Below, piece after piece: positions 16,038 to 25,062 of a DNA stretch of 64,000 bases; the stretch's first letter is position 1; every line of letters starts with the position of its first letter. The stretch is from positions 62,001 to 126,000 of the forward strand of contig JBCBET010000009.1 of NCBI GenBank assembly GCA_038528385.1, read 5' to 3'. The notes under the pieces were generated by a model that ran no database searches, was not told where the DNA came from, and saw nothing but the letters and a program-made list of their open reading frames with translations. The position numbers and the translations under genes are program-made. The stretch is from Shimia_B sp038528385 (GTDB taxonomy: Bacteria; Pseudomonadota; Alphaproteobacteria; Rhodobacterales; Rhodobacteraceae).

Positions 16038-18587
16038 GTGCAGCAAGAGCTCCAGATCACCGACGTCGCGCCGATCACGCCCACCGCCCATATGAAGGCG
16101 CGGATCCATGGCGGCCGCGCGAAGTGCCTGCAACGCCTCATCCGGCTGGGCATGCCCGTGCCCACGACGGTGGCGCTCTGTTTCTCCAGCGTGCGCCGCA
16201 TCGCCGCCGGGGCGGCGCCGGACCTCGCCACAATCCTCGCGCCCTTCAGGGAGGAGGACCTCCTCTCCGTGCGCCCGTCCTCGGAGCATTCCGACTGGGG
16301 CGGACCGGCGGCCATCCTCAATATCGGGATGAACGATGCGCGCCACGCCGCGCTTTCGGAGACCATCGGGGCGGCGGCGGCGACGGCGCTCTATCTCCGC
16401 TTCATCCTGGCCTATGCGCTCCACGTGGCGCGGCTCGATGCCGATGCGTTTCCGGACACCGACACGCCCGATGCGGGCACGCTCCGCGCGGCGCTCGACG
16501 CCTATGAGGACGAGGCGGGCGAGCCCCTGCCGCAAAAGACGGGCACCCAGCTCGCCGAGGTCCTGCGCGCCATGGCCCGCGCGTGGGAGGGGACGTCGGC
16601 GCGGCTGCTCCGCCAGGCCCAGGGCGCACCCGCCGATGCGGGCCTGGGCCTCATCATCCAGCGCATGGCGCCCATGCCCGTGGCGGGCGAGCAGGGCAGC
16701 GGCGTGATCCAGTTCGTGTCCGGCGAGGACGGGAAACCGCAGGTGACAGGGCGCTACCTGAACCGCGCCCATGGCCGCGAGGCGCGGGGCGAGGCCGACG
16801 CCATCTACATCACGCGCGACCCAAGGGGCCCCTCGCTCGAGGAGGCACAGCCCGAGGTCTTCGCGGAGCTCCTCGCCCACGGCGCGGTCGCGCGCCAAAG
16901 GCTGCGCGAGGAGATGGAGATCAAGTTCGCCATCGAGAACGGCACCCTTTCGATCATCGACGCCGTGCGCATCGCGCGCTCCTCGCGCGCGGCGGTGACG
17001 GTGGCGGTGGCGCTGGCCGAGGACGGGATCATCACGCGGGAAGAGGCCGTGCAGCGGATCACGCCGGCCACCCTGTCGGAGCTCCTGCATTCCCAGATCG
17101 CGCCGGGCGCGGCGCGCGACGTCATCGCGCGGGGGATCGCCGCCTCGCCGGGCGCGGCGTCGGGCCGGATCGTCTTTTCCTCCGCCGAGGCGCAGGCCAG
17201 CGCGGCCCGCGGGGAGGCCTGCGTGCTCGTACGGCGGGAGACAACGCCCGAGGATATCCGCGGCATGCACGCCGCGCAGGCGGTGCTCACGGAGCGGGGC
17301 GGGATCACGAGCCACGCGGCGGTGATCGGGCGTGGCTTCGGGCTGCCCTGCGTGGTGGGGGCGAGCGACATTTCCGTGCACCCCGACAAGCGCGTCTTCA
17401 CCGCGTTCGGGCGCCGCTTCGCGGAGGGCGACACCGTCACCATCGACGGCACGACGGGGCAGGTGCTCGCCGGCACGGCGGAGCTCACCAAGGCGGGGCT
17501 CGATGACAACGTGGCCACGCTCCTCGGCTGGGCCGACGCGATCCGCGACATCGGCGTGCGCGCCAATGCCGATACCACCGAGGAGGCCGAGCGCGCCGCG
17601 GGTTTCGCCGCCGAGGGGATCGGGCTCTGCCGGACCGAGCACATGTTCTTCGAGGGCGACCGGCTCACCGTCATGCGGGAGATGATCTTCGCGGGCAGTT
17701 CCGAGGAGCGCGCCGCGGTGCTCGAACGGCTGCTGCCCATGCAGCGCGCCGATTTCACGAAGCTCTTCCGCATCATGGAAGGACGCCCCGTCTGCGTGCG
17801 CCTGCTCGACCCGCCGCTCCACGAATTCCTGCCCGCCGGGCGCGAGGGGCTGCGCGACCTCGCCGGGGCGCTGGGCCTGCCGGTGCGGAAGGTGGAGGAG
17901 CGGGTGCGCTCGCTCACCGAATACAATCCCATGCTCGGCATGCGCGGGGTGCGGCTCGCCATCACCATGCCCGAGATCTACGACATGCAGGTGCGCGCCA
18001 TCCTCGAGGCCGCGCTCGCCGTGGGCGACGTCACGCCGGAGATCATGATCCCCCTCGTCACCGCGCGTCGGGAGGTGGAGCTCGTGCGCAAGCGCATCGA
18101 CGCCGTGGCCGCCGCGGTGCGCGCAGAGACCGGGCGCGATCTGAGCTACACGATCGGCGTCATGGTGGAGACGCCGCGCGCCGCGCTCCGCGCCGGCGAC
18201 ATCGCGCCCCATACCGCGTTTCTGAGCTTCGGCACGAACGACCTCACGCAGATGACCTACGGCCTCTCGCGCGACGATGCGGGGCGCTTCATGTCGGACT
18301 ACGTGCAGCAGGGCGTCTACCCGGAGGATCCGTTCCACCGGCTCGACACCGACGGGGTGGGCGAGCTTCTCAGGATCGGAGCGGAGCGAGGCCGCACGGC
18401 GCGGCCGGATGTGGTCTTGAGTCTGTGCGGTGAACATGGTGGAGACCCCGAGGCGATCCGCATGTGCCGGGAGGCGGGCTTCACCTATGTGTCCTGTTCG
18501 CCCTTCCGGGTGCCGGGCGCGCGGCTCGCCGCGGCCCATGTGGCGCTCGACGAGCGCGCGGCCCAGACCCCACCCCGTGGGGCGTAG
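16038..18587 (+). CDS. Pyruvate, phosphate dikinase-like PEP-utilising enzyme
   Basis: The 849-residue product has an N-terminal ATP-grasp-like part (SVRPSSEHSDWGGPAAILNIGMND), the phospho-histidine swivelling domain with the catalytic His in GGITSHAAVIGRGFGLPCVVG (about 425-445), and a C-terminal TIM barrel with GLCRTEHMFF, TEYNPMLGMRGVRL and the acid/base Cys in SLCGEHGGDP. These mark PPDK, which interconverts PEP and pyruvate. The N-terminal part is shorter and its nucleotide loop differs from canonical PPDK (about 880-900 residues), so it may be a paralogue with another activity. GTG 16038 is chosen for its GGGAAGGGA ribosome site. Confidence 0.75.
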   Translation: MQQELQITDVAPITPTAHMKARIHGGRAKCLQRLIRLGMPVPTTVALCFSSVRRIAAGAAPDLATILAPFREEDLLSVRPSSEHSDWGGPAAILNIGMNDARHAALSETIGAAAATALYLRFILAYALHVARLDADAFPDTDTPDAGTLRAALDAYEDEAGEPLPQKTGTQLAEVLRAMARAWEGTSARLLRQAQGAPADAGLGLIIQRMAPMPVAGEQGSGVIQFVSGEDGKPQVTGRYLNRAHGREARGEADAIYITRDPRGPSLEEAQPEVFAELLAHGAVARQRLREEMEIKFAIENGTLSIIDAVRIARSSRAAVTVAVALAEDGIITREEAVQRITPATLSELLHSQIAPGAARDVIARGIAASPGAASGRIVFSSAEAQASAARGEACVLVRRETTPEDIRGMHAAQAVLTERGGITSHAAVIGRGFGLPCVVGASDISVHPDKRVFTAFGRRFAEGDTVTIDGTTGQVLAGTAELTKAGLDDNVATLLGWADAIRDIGVRANADTTEEAERAAGFAAEGIGLCRTEHMFFEGDRLTVMREMIFAGSSEERAAVLERLLPMQRADFTKLFRIMEGRPVCVRLLDPPLHEFLPAGREGLRDLAGALGLPVRKVEERVRSLTEYNPMLGMRGVRLAITMPEIYDMQVRAILEAALAVGDVTPEIMIPLVTARREVELVRKRIDAVAAAVRAETGRDLSYTIGVMVETPRAALRAGDIAPHTAFLSFGTNDLTQMTYGLSRDDAGRFMSDYVQQGVYPEDPFHRLDTDGVGELLRIGAERGRTARPDVVLSLCGEHGGDPEAIRMCREAGFTYVSCSPFRVPGARLAAAHVALDERAAQTPPRGA

Positions 18588-18597
18588 AGCGGGCCGG

Positions 18598-18645
18598 CAC
18601 ATTGTGGCCGCGGTTGCCACATTGTTACGCCACGTGCCACATTAA
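18598..18645 (+). repeat. Three CACATT repeats at exact 20-bp spacing upstream of the SleB gene
   Basis: CACATTGT occurs at 18598 and 18618 and CACATTAA at 18638, precisely 20 bp (two helical turns) apart. They lie 95-140 bases upstream of the wall hydrolase start at 18738. A GCGTTAACGC palindrome follows at 18689-18698. Operator function is inferred from regular spacing only. Confidence 0.6.
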
Positions 18646-18737
18646 GACCTCTTACTGGACTCTTTAAAAACAAAAAGTTACCAGCAGGCGTTAACGCAAA
18701 GCTGCCCCATGGGTTCTAAACCTAAAGGAATAATTCT

Positions 18738-19358
18738 ATGCGCTATCTTGCTGTTATTGCAGCGATATTCGCCTTTTCGCTGCCTCTTTCCGCCCAATCC
18801 ACACAACTCGCGATTTCCGGTGCCGTGGCCTTCGAGGCCAAGAGTCTTGCCAAGCTCGACGCCCAGGCGACCGCGCGCCTGCTCTCCCCCCGTGCCCGCA
18901 TGAGCGGAGATGCGCCGACCGTCGAATTCAGCGACGCCTGGCTCGAAACGCAGCCCTTCATCGATGGCGGGCCGGAATGGCGCTGCCTGACCGAGGCGCT
19001 CTACTTCGAAGCGCGCGGGGAGACCGTGAAGGGCCAGTTCGCCGTGGCCGAGGTGATTCTCAACCGCGTGGAGAGCGCGCGCTTCCCCGACACCGTCTGC
19101 CAGGTCGTCAACCAGGGCACGGGCGAACGCTATCGCTGCCAGTTCACCTATACCTGCGACGGCCATGCCGAGGTCATCAACGAACCCATCGCCTGGAAGC
19201 TCGTGGGCCGCGTGGCACGTCTCTCCATGGCCGGGGCCGCGGGCAACCTCACCAACGGCGCGCAGTTCTATCACACGCAGTCGGTGAGCCCTCGCTGGTC
19301 GCGCGTCTTCGAACACACGACCACCATCGGCTACCACCGGTTCTACCGCCGCGGCTGA
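18738..19358 (+). CDS. Exported cell wall hydrolase, SleB/CwlJ type
   Basis: The 206-residue protein has a signal peptide (MRYLAVIAAIFAFSLPLSAQ) and a C-terminal Hydrolase_2 (SleB-like) domain. Its signature is LTEALYFEARGETVKGQFAVAEVILNRV with the catalytic Glu in the ALYFEARGE core (about residue 92), then CQFTY and a C-terminal GAQFYHTQSVSP. Such domains act on peptidoglycan as amidases or lytic enzymes; in this non-sporing group the role is wall remodelling. It stands alone behind an AT-rich promoter region that carries phased repeats. Confidence 0.85.
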   Translation: MRYLAVIAAIFAFSLPLSAQSTQLAISGAVAFEAKSLAKLDAQATARLLSPRARMSGDAPTVEFSDAWLETQPFIDGGPEWRCLTEALYFEARGETVKGQFAVAEVILNRVESARFPDTVCQVVNQGTGERYRCQFTYTCDGHAEVINEPIAWKLVGRVARLSMAGAAGNLTNGAQFYHTQSVSPRWSRVFEHTTTIGYHRFYRRG

Positions 19359-19418
19359 GCGCTGCGGCGTCGCGCGCGGGCGCTTGTGAAGCGCGGGCGG
19401 CGCTAGTATCGGCGCGCC

Positions 19419-20303
19419 ATGACCAGTGATCTGACGCTCGCCTTCGCCCATCCCGAGGACCGCGCCCGCGCCGCCGCGCCGGAGCGAGACCGGATCAGCG
19501 TGCGCGACCTCGTGCTCGAGGCCGAGATCGGCGCCTTCCAGGCCGAGCGCGGCGTCACCCAGCGCATCCGGTTCAATGTCGTCGTCGAGGTCGCGCGCGG
19601 GGGCGCGGACCTCTCCGACGATGTCGACCGCATCCTGAGCTATGACCGGATCACCGAGGCCATCGAGGCCGCCATGGCCGAAGAACGGCTTAATCTGCTG
19701 GAGACGCTGGCGGAGCGGGTGGCGGAGCGCATCCTGGTCGAGCCCCGCGCGGAGCGGGCCTTTCTGAGGATCGAGAAGCTCGACCGCGGGCCGGGCACCC
19801 TCGGCGTGGAGATCGTGCGCAGCGCGGGACCGAACGTCCGCTCCATCGAGGCCACGCCGCGCCCGCGCATCGTGGCGCTGGGCACGGCGGAGATCGCGGC
19901 ACCGGACCTCTCCGCCCGGCTCGACGGGCTGGCCGCCGATCCCGCGCCCCTCATTCTCTGCGTCGGTCTCTCCGATGCGGCCGTGCCGGTGAGCGCCAAC
20001 GCCGCCGTGCAGCGCCGGATCGACCTCCTCGCCATCGAGCAGAATGCATGGATCCTCGCCGGCCGGGATTCCCGCTGCGTCGTCGTCGGCACCCGCACGG
20101 AGCTCGACTGGGGCATGCGCCACGGGCAGATCAGCGTCTGGGCCCCGTCGAAAATGGTGCTCGATGCCCGCTGCGGCCCGTCTGGCGCGGAGGCCGGGAG
20201 CCTCGTCGCCTGGCTCGCGGAGGAGTTGCAGGCCGCCGACGTGGTGGAACTCGGCCTCCCGGTGCCTGGCGCCTCCGTGCCGGGGCGAGACGCGTCCCGT
20301 TGA
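19419..20303 (+). CDS. folB: Dihydroneopterin aldolase with long C-terminal extension
   Basis: Residues about 24-130 match FolB (ISVRDLVLEAEIGAFQAERG, LSYDRITEAI, NLLETLAERVAERIL, VEIVR), which cleaves dihydroneopterin in folate synthesis. Ordinary FolB has about 120 residues; this has 294. The extra C-terminal 160 residues (RIVALGTAEIAAP to ELGLPVPG) form a second alpha/beta domain that I do not recognise. Similar long FolBs occur in Rhodobacterales. Its stop overlaps the TTG start of folP. Confidence 0.85.
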   Translation: MTSDLTLAFAHPEDRARAAAPERDRISVRDLVLEAEIGAFQAERGVTQRIRFNVVVEVARGGADLSDDVDRILSYDRITEAIEAAMAEERLNLLETLAERVAERILVEPRAERAFLRIEKLDRGPGTLGVEIVRSAGPNVRSIEATPRPRIVALGTAEIAAPDLSARLDGLAADPAPLILCVGLSDAAVPVSANAAVQRRIDLLAIEQNAWILAGRDSRCVVVGTRTELDWGMRHGQISVWAPSKMVLDARCGPSGAEAGSLVAWLAEELQAADVVELGLPVPGASVPGRDASR

Positions 20304-21280
20304 AGCGGTACTACCGTCCGCTCGTCCACCGGTCCGCCCGGGGGCCACGGCTCGCCGGGGGCTGGTTGCGCTTTGCCGAGGTGGAGGAGATCACGCGGGA
20401 GGGCGGGACGCGCATCCTCCCCTGGCGCGCGCTCCCTTCGGCCGCGCTCGACGCCCTCACCGCGCCGCGCGCGGCCATCGCCGGGCTTTCCATGGACGGC
20501 CCGCGCCTCATGGGCATCCTCAACGCCACGCCCGACAGCTTCTCCGACGGGGGCCGCTACGACAGCACCGAGGCCGCTCTGGCCCAGGCCGCGCGGCTGG
20601 AGGCGGAGGGCGCGGACATCCTCGATGTCGGCGGCGAAAGCACGCGCCCCGGCGCGGCGGAAGTGCCGGTGGCCGAGGAGATCGCGCGCACCGCGCCGGC
20701 CATCGCGGCCATGGAGCTCGGCGTGCCCGTCTCCATCGACACGCGGAAGGCGGCGGTGGGGGAGGCCGCGCTCGCTGCCGGGGCGGTTCTGCTCAATGAC
20801 GTGTCTGGCCTCCGCTTCGACCCCGGGATGGCGCCGCTCGCGGCGAGGACGGGCGCCCCGGTCTGCATCATGCATGCCCAGGGCGACCCGGAGACGATGC
20901 AGGACGATCCGCGCTACGACAACGTGCTCCTCGATGTCTACGACGCGCTCGAGGCGCAGCGCGCCACGGCGGAGGCGGCGGGCATCGCGCGGTCGCGCAT
21001 CATCCTCGATCCCGGCATCGGCTTCGGCAAGACGCTGGAACACAACCTGGCGCTGCTCAGGGGCCTCGCGCTCCTCCACGGGCTGGGCTGTCCCCTCCTC
21101 CTCGGCGCCTCGCGCAAGCGGTTCATCGGCACGCTCTCGGGCGTGGAGGCCGCCGACGGGCGGATGCCGGGCTCGCTCGCGGTGGCGCTGGCGGGCGTGG
21201 CGCAGGGCGCGCAGATCCTGCGGGTCCACGACGTGGCGCCCACGCGCCAGGCGCTAAGCCTCTGGCAGGCGGTGACCTGA
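20300..21280 (+). CDS. folP: Dihydropteroate synthase
   Basis: The 326-residue enzyme joins p-aminobenzoate to dihydropterin pyrophosphate. Motifs are MGILNATPDSFSDGG (about 74-88), LDVGGESTRPGA, SIDTRKA, LLNDVSG, ILDPGIGFGK and LLLGASRKRFIG, all classic. The N-terminal 65 residues precede the TIM barrel. The start is TTG at 20300, which overlaps the folB TGA and gives tight coupling. In many relatives glmM follows folP; here a short membrane-protein gene follows and the region then turns to ilvC. Confidence 0.93.
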   Translation: MKRYYRPLVHRSARGPRLAGGWLRFAEVEEITREGGTRILPWRALPSAALDALTAPRAAIAGLSMDGPRLMGILNATPDSFSDGGRYDSTEAALAQAARLEAEGADILDVGGESTRPGAAEVPVAEEIARTAPAIAAMELGVPVSIDTRKAAVGEAALAAGAVLLNDVSGLRFDPGMAPLAARTGAPVCIMHAQGDPETMQDDPRYDNVLLDVYDALEAQRATAEAAGIARSRIILDPGIGFGKTLEHNLALLRGLALLHGLGCPLLLGASRKRFIGTLSGVEAADGRMPGSLAVALAGVAQGAQILRVHDVAPTRQALSLWQAVT

Positions 21281-21398
21281 GCGGCGCGCGCCTCACGGAT
21301 GCGTGACCGCGCGTCAGTTTGCCCGCGGAACGCCCCGCCGCCGCGCTCGTTATCCCTGCACATGAAGGGTCCGCACCCATGCAGGAAAGGAAGATACG

Positions 21399-21563
21399 AT
21401 GGAAACGTTTCCGCTTCTCGCCATTCTCGCCTTCACGACCTTCGGGCTGATCATCGCAGGCGCGCTCTGGTCCCGGAAGAAAACGCTGGATCGCAAGGAG
21501 GACGACACCGTCCCCAAGAGCTCGCTCGCAGTCGACGCGCCGAGCGACCGCAAGGCACCCTGA
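21399..21563 (+). CDS. 54-residue single-pass membrane protein
   Basis: A short gene with a good ribosome site (AGGAAAGGAAG, about six bases before ATG). The product has an N-terminal transmembrane helix (FPLLAILAFTTFGLIIAGALW) followed by a charged cytoplasmic tail (SRKKTLDRKEDDTVPKSS). It ends 8 bases before a strong terminator. Arginine/lysine just after the helix fits an N-out topology. No known family recognised. It could be a small regulatory subunit of a membrane complex; that is speculation. Confidence 0.65.
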   Translation: METFPLLAILAFTTFGLIIAGALWSRKKTLDRKEDDTVPKSSLAVDAPSDRKAP

Positions 21564-21568
21564 CGAAA

Positions 21569-21605
21569 GAAAAAGGGCCCCGCGGCAGATGCCCGGGGCC
21601 CTTTC
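21569..21605 (-). terminator. Bidirectional terminator between the small membrane protein and ilvC
   Basis: AAAGGGCCCCG and CGGGGCCCTTT pair around a short loop with an internal bulge. Read on the minus strand the stem is followed by TTTTTCTTTC, giving a strong ilvC terminator; on the plus strand the tail is only CTTT, so it works less well that way. Confidence 0.85.
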
Positions 21606-21623
21606 AATGTGCCAGCGCGCGTC

Positions 21624-22646
<1,023 letters not shown>

Positions 22647-22754
22647 TGTGTCCTCCCTTGGATGAAACTGGCGCTGTCCTACCCCATCAAGGCGCGGGAC
22701 CCACCCCTTCACTTTTCCAAAAATACCTATATTCCGGCGTATCCATGCGCGCCG

Positions 22755-23228
22755 ATGCCTGATATTGAACATTCCATGCTCGATGCCACCGATCGCCGCC
22801 TTCTCCGCTACCTCCAGGACGACCCGGATCAGCCGCTCTCCGCCCTCGCGGACGCCGCGCGCATGCCGCAGGCCACTGCGGCCCGCAGGCTGGACAGGCT
22901 CCGCGCCGACGGCATCTTCCGCGCCACGCGCGCCGTGATCGACTGGCGTGCGCTGGGCTACGCGGTGGAGGTCTCGCTGCGCATCACGCTCGAGAAATCG
23001 CCCCGGGCGTTCGAGGAGTTTCTCACCGCGGCCCGCGCTGTGCCCGAGGTCATCGAACTCCAGACCTTCCTCGGCCGGGTGGATGTGCGGCTCTCGGTCA
23101 TCGCGCGCGACATGGGGCATTACCAGGACCTCTACCGCGCCCACATCCTGACGCTGCCGCACATCGCCGACATCGAGGCGCTCATGCAGGTGGCCGAGGT
23201 CTCGCGCCGGGAGGGGCTGCCGCTGTGA
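22755..23228 (+). CDS. Lrp/AsnC family transcriptional regulator
   Basis: The 157-residue protein has an N-terminal winged HTH (MLDATDRRLLRYLQDDPDQPLSALADAARMPQATAARRLDRL) and a C-terminal RAM ligand-binding domain (VSLRITLEKSP to GHYQDLYRAHILTLPHIADIEALM). Lrp-type regulators sense amino acids and bind DNA as octamers. It is divergent from ilvC and 30 bases upstream of a second Lrp gene. An internal ATG at 22776 is an alternative start. Confidence 0.88.
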   Translation: MPDIEHSMLDATDRRLLRYLQDDPDQPLSALADAARMPQATAARRLDRLRADGIFRATRAVIDWRALGYAVEVSLRITLEKSPRAFEEFLTAARAVPEVIELQTFLGRVDVRLSVIARDMGHYQDLYRAHILTLPHIADIEALMQVAEVSRREGLPL

Positions 23229-23258
23229 TCCCCGCATGATCCACGCCATGATCCCTCG

Positions 23259-23744
23259 ATGATCTCCGCGATGACCCCCGACGCCACGGATATCGCGCTC
23301 CTGAAAGCGCTCCATGCCGATGCCACGGAGGGCACGGCGGAGCTCGGCCGCCGCGTGGGGCTCTCTCAGCCCGCCACCTGGCGCAGGCTCAAGAAGCTGC
23401 GCGCGGCCGGCGTGCTCAAAGGCGCGCGGCTCGACCTCGATGAAAAGGCGCTGGGTTTCGGCGTCACGGTCTTCCTCGGCATCAAGCTCGCCACGCGCGG
23501 CCGCGTCAGCCTCGAGGATTTCGAGCGGGCCATCTCCGCCATCCCGGAAGTGCAGCGCGTCGATCACGTGCTCGGGCTCTACGATTACCGCGTGCGCGTC
23601 ACCGCGCGCGACATTGCCGATTTCGAGCGCATCCTGCGTCGCCGCATCATGACGCTGCCGGGCGTGGGCGACATCGAATCGAACGTGCTCTTGTCCGAAG
23701 AGGTGCGGGAGGGCCCGCTGGATGCGCTCACGCCCCGGGCCTGA
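23259..23744 (+). CDS. Lrp/AsnC family transcriptional regulator (second, tandem)
   Basis: The 161-residue protein has an HTH (DATDIALLKALHADATEGTAELGRRVGLSQPATWRRLKKLRAAGVL) and a RAM domain (ARDIADFERILRRRIMTLPGVGDIES). It is related to but clearly different from the gene just upstream. The ATG at 23271 may be the real start. The end of the gene runs into a dispersed palindromic repeat. Paired Lrp genes of this type can form hetero-oligomers, for example in haem-d1 operons, but nothing here points to that pathway. Confidence 0.85.
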   Translation: MISAMTPDATDIALLKALHADATEGTAELGRRVGLSQPATWRRLKKLRAAGVLKGARLDLDEKALGFGVTVFLGIKLATRGRVSLEDFERAISAIPEVQRVDHVLGLYDYRVRVTARDIADFERILRRRIMTLPGVGDIESNVLLSEEVREGPLDALTPRA

Positions 23745-23794
23745 TCCGGGGCCTCCCCTTCCCGAGGCGGAGGTCCCGGGTCAGGCCCGGGACG
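23732..23794 (+). repeat. Double-hairpin palindromic repeat (CCCGGG family), copy 1
   Basis: Two short inverted repeats about 15 bases apart: CCCCGG(G)CCTGATCCGGGG, then GGTCCCGGGTCAGGCCCGGGAC. The segment 23764-23794 matches 53775-53805 at 29 of 31 positions. Comparable CCCGGGTC-type elements are widespread in alphaproteobacterial intergenic DNA. This copy starts inside the stop region of the second Lrp gene. Confidence 0.75.
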
Positions 23795-23934
23795 GGGATC
23801 GCGTATCGGAAACTGCCGATCCCGATTCCGGACGAAACGTCCCGCGACCCCCGGAAATTTGTCCAAAGTATACCAAAATAGACTTTGCTCTCCGTCCCGC
23901 GCCCTCCTACTCACGAAGTCCGCACAGGGAGGAC

Positions 23935-25062
23935 ATGATGGCACTACTGGACACGGTGGACCCGCAGGGGCTCGACGAATTCTCGGTCGTTTTCACCGAC
24001 CGCTCGCTCAATTCCATGAGCGCCTCGTTCGGTCAGGTAATGCGCGATCTCTCCGCCGCGCTGAAGGAGGTCTACGGCGCACAGGGCGTGGCGATCATCC
24101 CCGGCGGCGGCACCTACGCCATGGAGGCCGTGGCCCGCCAATTCGGGCAGGAGGCGCGCGCGCTGGTCGTGCGCAACGGCTGGTTTTCCTACCGCTGGAG
24201 CCAGATTTTCGAGAGCGGGCAATTCACCTCCGAGACCGAGGTGATTAAGGCGCGCCGCACCGGCAACGCGTCGCAATCCCCCTTCCGGCCCGCGCCCATC
24301 GAAGAGGTCGTGGCGAAGATCCACGAGGTGAAGCCCGACATCGTCTTTGCACCCCATGTGGAGACATCCGCGGGCGTGATCCTGCCGGACGACTACATCG
24401 CCGCCCTGGCGGAGGCTGCCCACGAGGTGGGCGCGCTCATGGTGCTCGATTGCATCGCCTCGGGTTGCATCTGGGTGGACATGGCCGCCACCGGCGTCGA
24501 CGTGCTCATCTCCGCACCGCAGAAGGGTTGGTCCTCCACCCCGTCGGCGGGGCTCGTGATGCTGTCAGAGCGCGCCATCGCGCGGGTGAAGGCCACGCAG
24601 TCCAACAGCTTCGCCATCGACCTGGGCAAGTGGCTCTCCATCATGGAGACCTATGAGGCGGGCAAGCACGCCTACCACGCCACGATGCCCACCGACGGCC
24701 TCGTCCATTTCCGCAACGCCGTGGCCGAGACGCGCGCATTCGGCTTCGAGAATGCGAAGGCCGCGCAGTGGGAGCTTGGGCTCCAGGTGCGCGCGCTCAT
24801 GTCGGAAAAGGGTGTGAAATCGGTGGCCTCCGAGGGTTTCCAGGCGCCGGGCGTGGTGGTGAGCTACACCGCCGAGGCCGACGTCCAGAACGGGGCGCGC
24901 TTTGCCGCCGAGGGCATGCAGATCGCCGCAGGTGTCCCGCTGCAATGCGACGAGCCGGAGGATTTCCGCACCTTCCGCATCGGCCTTTTCGGTCTCGACA
25001 AGCTCCGCGACGTCGACGCCACGGTGGCCCGCCTGCGCCGCGTCGTGGACAAGGTGCTCTAG
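23935..25062 (+). CDS. Class V aminotransferase (serine/alanine-glyoxylate type)
   Basis: The 375-residue PLP enzyme belongs to the alanine-glyoxylate/serine-pyruvate aminotransferase group. IIPGGGTYAMEAV, FAPHVETSAGVILP and VLDCIASGCIWVDM (cofactor Asp) precede the PLP lysine in SAPQKGWSSTPSAGLV (about Lys201). It moves an amino group between a small amino acid and a 2-oxo acid; the exact pair is not clear. GGGAGG precedes two adjacent ATGs (23935, 23938). The promoter region is unusually AT-rich (23855-23890). Its TAG shares CTAG with the stop of the convergent ubiH-like gene. Confidence 0.85.
   Translation: MMALLDTVDPQGLDEFSVVFTDRSLNSMSASFGQVMRDLSAALKEVYGAQGVAIIPGGGTYAMEAVARQFGQEARALVVRNGWFSYRWSQIFESGQFTSETEVIKARRTGNASQSPFRPAPIEEVVAKIHEVKPDIVFAPHVETSAGVILPDDYIAALAEAAHEVGALMVLDCIASGCIWVDMAATGVDVLISAPQKGWSSTPSAGLVMLSERAIARVKATQSNSFAIDLGKWLSIMETYEAGKHAYHATMPTDGLVHFRNAVAETRAFGFENAKAAQWELGLQVRALMSEKGVKSVASEGFQAPGVVVSYTAEADVQNGARFAAEGMQIAAGVPLQCDEPEDFRTFRIGLFGLDKLRDVDATVARLRRVVDKVL

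Noticed and set aside
15891..18620. A 909-codon open frame on the minus strand over the PPDK-like gene
   Set aside because: It is antisense to a clear enzyme gene, rich in Arg, His and Ala, with no domain; long antisense frames are expected at this GC content.
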